From JAJEDW01 sp963555775 (GTDB lineage Bacteria > Acidobacteriota > Terriglobia > 20CM-2-55-15): DNA of 64,000 nucleotides. Shown here piece by piece: positions 60,656 to 64,000 of this stretch. Location of the stretch: NCBI GenBank assembly GCA_963555775.3, contig CAUVWY020000005.1:434001-498000 (forward strand), given 5' to 3'. Below the pieces are notes generated by a model. It had not been told where the DNA came from. It searched no databases and saw only the letters and a list, made by a program, of their open reading frames with translations. How positions within the stretch are numbered: the first letter of the stretch is position 1; every line of letters begins with the position of its first letter. A program made the translations under genes and the position numbers.

Positions 60656-60728
60656 AATCGAACCCGCACGTCCGGTAAGGGACTCCGGATTTTAAGTCCG
60701 GTGCGTCTGCCAGTTCCGCCACCCAGGC
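60643..60728 (-). tRNA. tRNA-Leu (anticodon TAA)
   Basis: 86 nt with a complete cloverleaf and long variable arm. Acceptor GCCTGGG pairs with CCCAGGC, discriminator A at 60643. The anticodon stem CCGGA/TCCGG holds loop CTTAAAA, so the anticodon is TAA. T-loop TTCGATT. CCA is not encoded. Confidence 0.95.
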
Positions 60729-60835
60729 TCATTGGATGCCGTCCAGACGGGACTTTTCGATGGTATCACCGTCCTAAGCGGGATGGCGCCATCGGCGGCT
60801 TCCTCCCGCCAACATCGTGCTAACATCACTCGCTC

Positions 60836-61231
60836 ATGACCGCGCATGAATCGAAGCCGCTCCACTTCACCCATGACCGGGAACTTCACGACGAAGCCAG
60901 GGCTCTGATCGATTTCGATATCGACTCCATCCGTCAGATGGTGGCCGCACAACGAGATTCCGAACCGTCGGTCTGGATCGTGGAGCCCGAAGGTTACGAA
61001 AAAGGCGGGCACGCACTGCGCGACAACGAAACGATACGGCTTATCGCCTATGCCGCCGCGTCGGGCATGGTCTACGCGACCGATGGCTGCAACTCGTGCT
61101 GGCACACTCCCCGCGTTCGGATCGAAACCGCAACGCCTCTAGAGCTTGAATCGTTGTCGACGCAGGCACAACTGCCTCCGGCCATGCTTCGAGTACTCGC
61201 CGGATTGCTCTCGGGAACCGAACCGCTGTAA
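60836..61231 (+). CDS. conserved hypothetical protein (131 aa)
   Basis: A soluble protein with a helix-rich N-terminus (ELHDEARALIDFDIDSIRQMVA) and a Cys pair in DGCNSCWHTP. No family is recognised. It is convergent with endonuclease III, 44 nt apart. Confidence 0.6.
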   Translation: MTAHESKPLHFTHDRELHDEARALIDFDIDSIRQMVAAQRDSEPSVWIVEPEGYEKGGHALRDNETIRLIAYAAASGMVYATDGCNSCWHTPRVRIETATPLELESLSTQAQLPPAMLRVLAGLLSGTEPL

Positions 61232-61275
61232 ATCGAATAATCTGAAGATTAAGAGTCGGGACTGGTCCCAAGACC

Positions 61276-61923
61276 TCAGCGGCTGCGTTCGACGCCCACA
61301 CGATCGCAGTAATCGGCAATCGCACACTTGGAGCAGAACGGACTGACCGGTTTGCAGAGGTTTTGCCCATAGACCACCAGAAGGTCGTTCAGGACGATCC
61401 AATAACGGCGCGGAAGTTTTTCGCGCAGGGCCATCTCGGTATCGTCGGGGTTTTTCGTGGACACGTAACCCAGGCGATTCGATATGCGATGAACATGGAT
61501 GTCCACGGCAATTCCGGGCTTGTTGAACGCCAGAGTCACAACGATATTCGCGGTCTTGCGGCCGACTCCGTGTAACTTCAGCAGTTCTTCCAGCGTGTCG
61601 GGGACCTTTCCGACGAACTTCTCGATCAAGTCCGTTGCGATCTTTCGGATCGTCTTCGTCTTCACCCGATAGAACGATACCGGGTAGATAAGCTCTTCGA
61701 GCCGCGTGGTCTGGATCTCGAGAATCCGCTCCGGAGTATCGGCAACGCTGAACAGGCGCGCGCTGGCCGCCATCGTCGTGCGGTCCTGTGTGCGCAAACT
61801 CAGAATGCACGAAATCAGCGTGGTGAACGGACTGTCGGCGTAGTGCCCGATAGCGGGTACCACCCACCGGCGCGCTTCCTTGCGAAGGATGCGAACTATG
61901 CGATGGATGTCCTGGTCTTGCAT
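61276..61923 (-). CDS. nth: endonuclease III
   Basis: 215 residues. Helix-hairpin-helix LHGVGRKTANIVV with catalytic Lys123, catalytic Asp141 in VDIHVHR, and the 4Fe-4S ligands Cys190, 197, 200 and 206 in the C-x6-C-x2-C-x5-C spacing. It removes oxidised pyrimidines and nicks the abasic site in base excision repair. The ATG at 61923 gives the normal length; a TTG 78 nt upstream only adds an atypical extension. Confidence 0.92.
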   Translation of the reverse strand: MQDQDIHRIVRILRKEARRWVVPAIGHYADSPFTTLISCILSLRTQDRTTMAASARLFSVADTPERILEIQTTRLEELIYPVSFYRVKTKTIRKIATDLIEKFVGKVPDTLEELLKLHGVGRKTANIVVTLAFNKPGIAVDIHVHRISNRLGYVSTKNPDDTEMALREKLPRRYWIVLNDLLVVYGQNLCKPVSPFCSKCAIADYCDRVGVERSR

Positions 61924-62096
61924 CTTCGATCGAGCGACCGGTTGAACATTCTCAGCGCTCACCTTGTAAACATTCTCAAGGTGAATGGCGGTCAGCGACA
62001 ATTGACCGATGGACCCGCATGGTTATTGCGAGAACCATGGCGTATCCTCAAATCAGAACAACCCCGTCGTGAACTTCTCTTTCAGAAGATAAGCTG

Positions 62097-64000
62097 TTGA
62101 AGAATCACATTAGTGGACTGTGGTTAAAGGTCGGCTTTTCCATCGCTTTGCCTTGGCTTTCGGCTTACTCCCAAGATCCGCACGTGGACATCTCCGGAGT
62201 AATTCACCTCTCCATACCGACCAACGACATTGTATACGATGAGTCACGAGACCTGGTCTGGGCATCGAGCCCATCGTTGTCGGACGAAAACGGCCCAAGT
62301 GTCGTGGCAATTGATCCGGCTACGGGTCGGGTAGTCAGGTCTATTCCACTTGAAAACGTACCGACGAAGCTCGCCCTTTCGGGAGACGGTAGTCGGCTCT
62401 TTGCCCTATCGCTAGCTTCTCCTGAAATCAACGTATTAGACCCCGACGCATTGCTCCGCGTTCAGGTTTTTACTGTTGTCGGTACCGAACCGTGGTTACC
62501 ACGTTTTCTCGCAGCCGTTCCAAATACGAGCGATTCCGTGGTGGTCGTCTCGCGACCGTGGAGTTTCGGTTATTCCAGTGAAGTCGCCGTCTTTGACAGT
62601 GGAGTGGCCCGGCCACTGAAGATTTCCAATGTTGACCCCGGCGGGTTTGCCGATACGCGTTTCCTGATAAGCGAGATATTTCCAGGTGCGGAAGCGGACC
62701 TGCTCTATGGGAGCGATACTTCCATAAACCATGGAGACGGACGGCACCGTGTCTCTCGCCTCCGAATCGACGCTGAGGGCATTCATCTGGACGCCGAGCT
62801 AACGCCGCTGGCCTTTCATCCCTACGGACAAGGCCTCGTATACGACTCAGGTAGACTCTTTACGAGCGCCGGAGAAATCTGGCTGCCGGATGCGTCCCAG
62901 TTGTTGGGAACATTCGGTCTTGATGGCTTGCCGGTCGCCTTTGCCGATCCTATGACCATCGGTTACGTCGATTCGGACAGCTTCCGAGACCTTTCTGGAC
63001 ACCACGGTCGGGTTATTGTCACGGCATTCGATAAGGAAACACAGCGACCTTTCGTAACGTTGCCTATTCCCTTGCGCGAGGGTTCGACACGCAATACTAA
63101 ACCAACTGCGGCCGTTCGTGCTGGGAACGGCACGATCGTCATTTCAGTGACGGGACACGTCTTGCTCGTTCCCCTCGCAAGCCTGTCTCCGTGGCCAGAT
63201 CATACGCCAGGATTGGAATCGATCGCTCCGGGAGTGGAGCGGGTCATGCTTCCCGTGAACGCGATAGCCGCCATGCCTGGTACTCAAAAACTGCTGTTGG
63301 CCACACCAAACACCGCAGGGCATATCGGGAACTCTCTCGTCACGTTCAATCCGGCGACAGGTCGGGTCGATAGCGAGACCTTCGTGGGGAGCCAACCCTC
63401 GCTGATTGAAGTATCCGGCGACCGAGCCTATGTCTATTTGTCCGGGGTGCGCCGAATCGCCGGTGTCGATCTTTCGATTAACACCCGCGACCTGATGTTC
63501 GCCGCGGACCCGGGAGGCGGATCTCAAGCGTACGCGATCCAGGATTTCGCACTTGGAAGCGACAGTCGTCTTGCCGTCGCCTACAGCGGAGGAGTTATCG
63601 CGGTGTTCCAAGACGGTCGCCTTCTCCCAAAGGTGGACTGGAATACCAAGGGTGCTTTTGCCGGAGGACCGACAATACAGGTACTTGAGTTCGACGATAC
63701 TGGATCGATCCTCTACGCATCCAACCCTCATTATTCTCCGTATTTCGAATTCGAACGTTTCGCAGTCTCCAGCGATTGGGTGGAGTGGCTGTCGAGTGTC
63801 GGAAGATTGATCGGCACCGCAGATATGCGTTACGCCGGGGGCCTCATGTATTCGACGGCGGGCTCGGTTGTCGACCCGGAACGTTCCCGACTGGTTGGCC
63901 AGTTCGATCTGTCCAGCAGTCGGTTCGGCCGTGCTCCGGTGTTGCCGGATGTCCCCGGACGGCGTGTCTATTTCGGTGTCGAGAACAAAATCCTGGTTTT
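62097..64000 (+). CDS. secreted beta-propeller protein (3' end beyond the window)
   Basis: An open frame from the TTG at 62097, preceded by AGAAGAT, to the right edge without a stop: 634 codons so far. The signal peptide is WLKVGFSIALPWLSAYSQ. Repeated segments such as IVYDESRDLVWASSPS, VVAIDPATGRVVRSIPL, LALSGDGSRLFALS and LVTFNPATGRVDSETF are YVTN/WD-like propeller blades, as in secreted surface or cell-wall proteins. It is not a quinoprotein (no PQQ ligands seen). Partners are unknown. Confidence 0.8.
   Translation, partial: MKNHISGLWLKVGFSIALPWLSAYSQDPHVDISGVIHLSIPTNDIVYDESRDLVWASSPSLSDENGPSVVAIDPATGRVVRSIPLENVPTKLALSGDGSRLFALSLASPEINVLDPDALLRVQVFTVVGTEPWLPRFLAAVPNTSDSVVVVSRPWSFGYSSEVAVFDSGVARPLKISNVDPGGFADTRFLISEIFPGAEADLLYGSDTSINHGDGRHRVSRLRIDAEGIHLDAELTPLAFHPYGQGLVYDSGRLFTSAGEIWLPDASQLLGTFGLDGLPVAFADPMTIGYVDSDSFRDLSGHHGRVIVTAFDKETQRPFVTLPIPLREGSTRNTKPTAAVRAGNGTIVISVTGHVLLVPLASLSPWPDHTPGLESIAPGVERVMLPVNAIAAMPGTQKLLLATPNTAGHIGNSLVTFNPATGRVDSETFVGSQPSLIEVSGDRAYVYLSGVRRIAGVDLSINTRDLMFAADPGGGSQAYAIQDFALGSDSRLAVAYSGGVIAVFQDGRLLPKVDWNTKGAFAGGPTIQVLEFDDTGSILYASNPHYSPYFEFERFAVSSDWVEWLSSVGRLIGTADMRYAGGLMYSTAGSVVDPERSRLVGQFDLSSSRFGRAPVLPDVPGRRVYFGVENKILV

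Overview
The window is high-GC bacterial DNA with no rRNA and no phage structural genes. Three things suggest a soil or marine Acidobacteriota-like genome: an ECF sigma factor translationally coupled to a membrane Ser/Thr kinase, an Oar-like TonB-type barrel, and clusters of secreted DUF6152 proteins next to PQQ and molybdenum oxidoreductases. Some gammaproteobacterial symbionts carry similar sets, so this placement is tentative.

Layout. 1-12.2 kb is accessory: the end of a tRNA, a hydrolase, an Xre/RES toxin-antitoxin pair, a frameshifted PD-(D/E)XK gene, an AT-rich nuclease-like gene, a Fic protein, an XRE-controlled pair, an HD hydrolase, and a complete ISAs1-type insertion sequence with terminal repeats and a 10-bp target duplication. 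12.2-23.3 kb is mostly ordinary chromosome: a PhoX-like protein, two secreted-protein pairs, a cupredoxin-like lipoprotein, a desaturase, sigma factor plus kinase, and a CDP-alcohol transferase/GtrA group. 23.4-27.7 kb is a spermidine/putrescine-type ABC operon whose ATPase carries an in-frame stop just before the H-loop. 27.7-30.3 kb holds a methyltransferase remnant, a HigBA-like pair and a Phd/VapC pair bounded by related repeats. 30.4-36.3 kb is a PQQ dehydrogenase, a two-subunit molybdenum hydroxylase and an MFS exporter.

36.3-43.3 kb is a second accessory stretch: small membrane proteins, a leaderless VapBC pair, a 48-residue zinc-ribbon gene, an RHS scrap, a nuclease-like gene, HigBA with a frameshifted toxin, and an integrase remnant. 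43.6-52.7 kb encodes exported proteins: three DUF6152 domains, three members of a second secreted family (one fused to DUF6152), a barrel protein without a recognisable plug, HicBA with a truncated toxin, and a metallo-beta-lactamase-fold enzyme. 52.76-60.66 kb is bounded by a 28-bp exact repeat that includes the 3' end of tRNA-Leu(TAA). It looks like a tRNA-targeted island and carries a HEPN-type protein, DUF3800, a DUF4258/YgiT pair, a B3-like hydrolase and an APC permease. After it come a small conserved gene, endonuclease III and a secreted beta-propeller protein that runs off the right edge.

How the genes work together. The exported proteins and oxidoreductases suggest periplasmic metal and alcohol or aromatic chemistry. 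The DUF6152 proteins would be left by signal peptidase with His-His at the mature N-terminus and share an N-P-H motif. They sit beside, or are fused to, the second secreted family, so a joint and possibly copper-binding role is the main functional inference. The accessory parts hold seven recognisable toxin-antitoxin modules, several decayed, plus three dispersed palindromic repeat families and two identical 130-bp MITEs.
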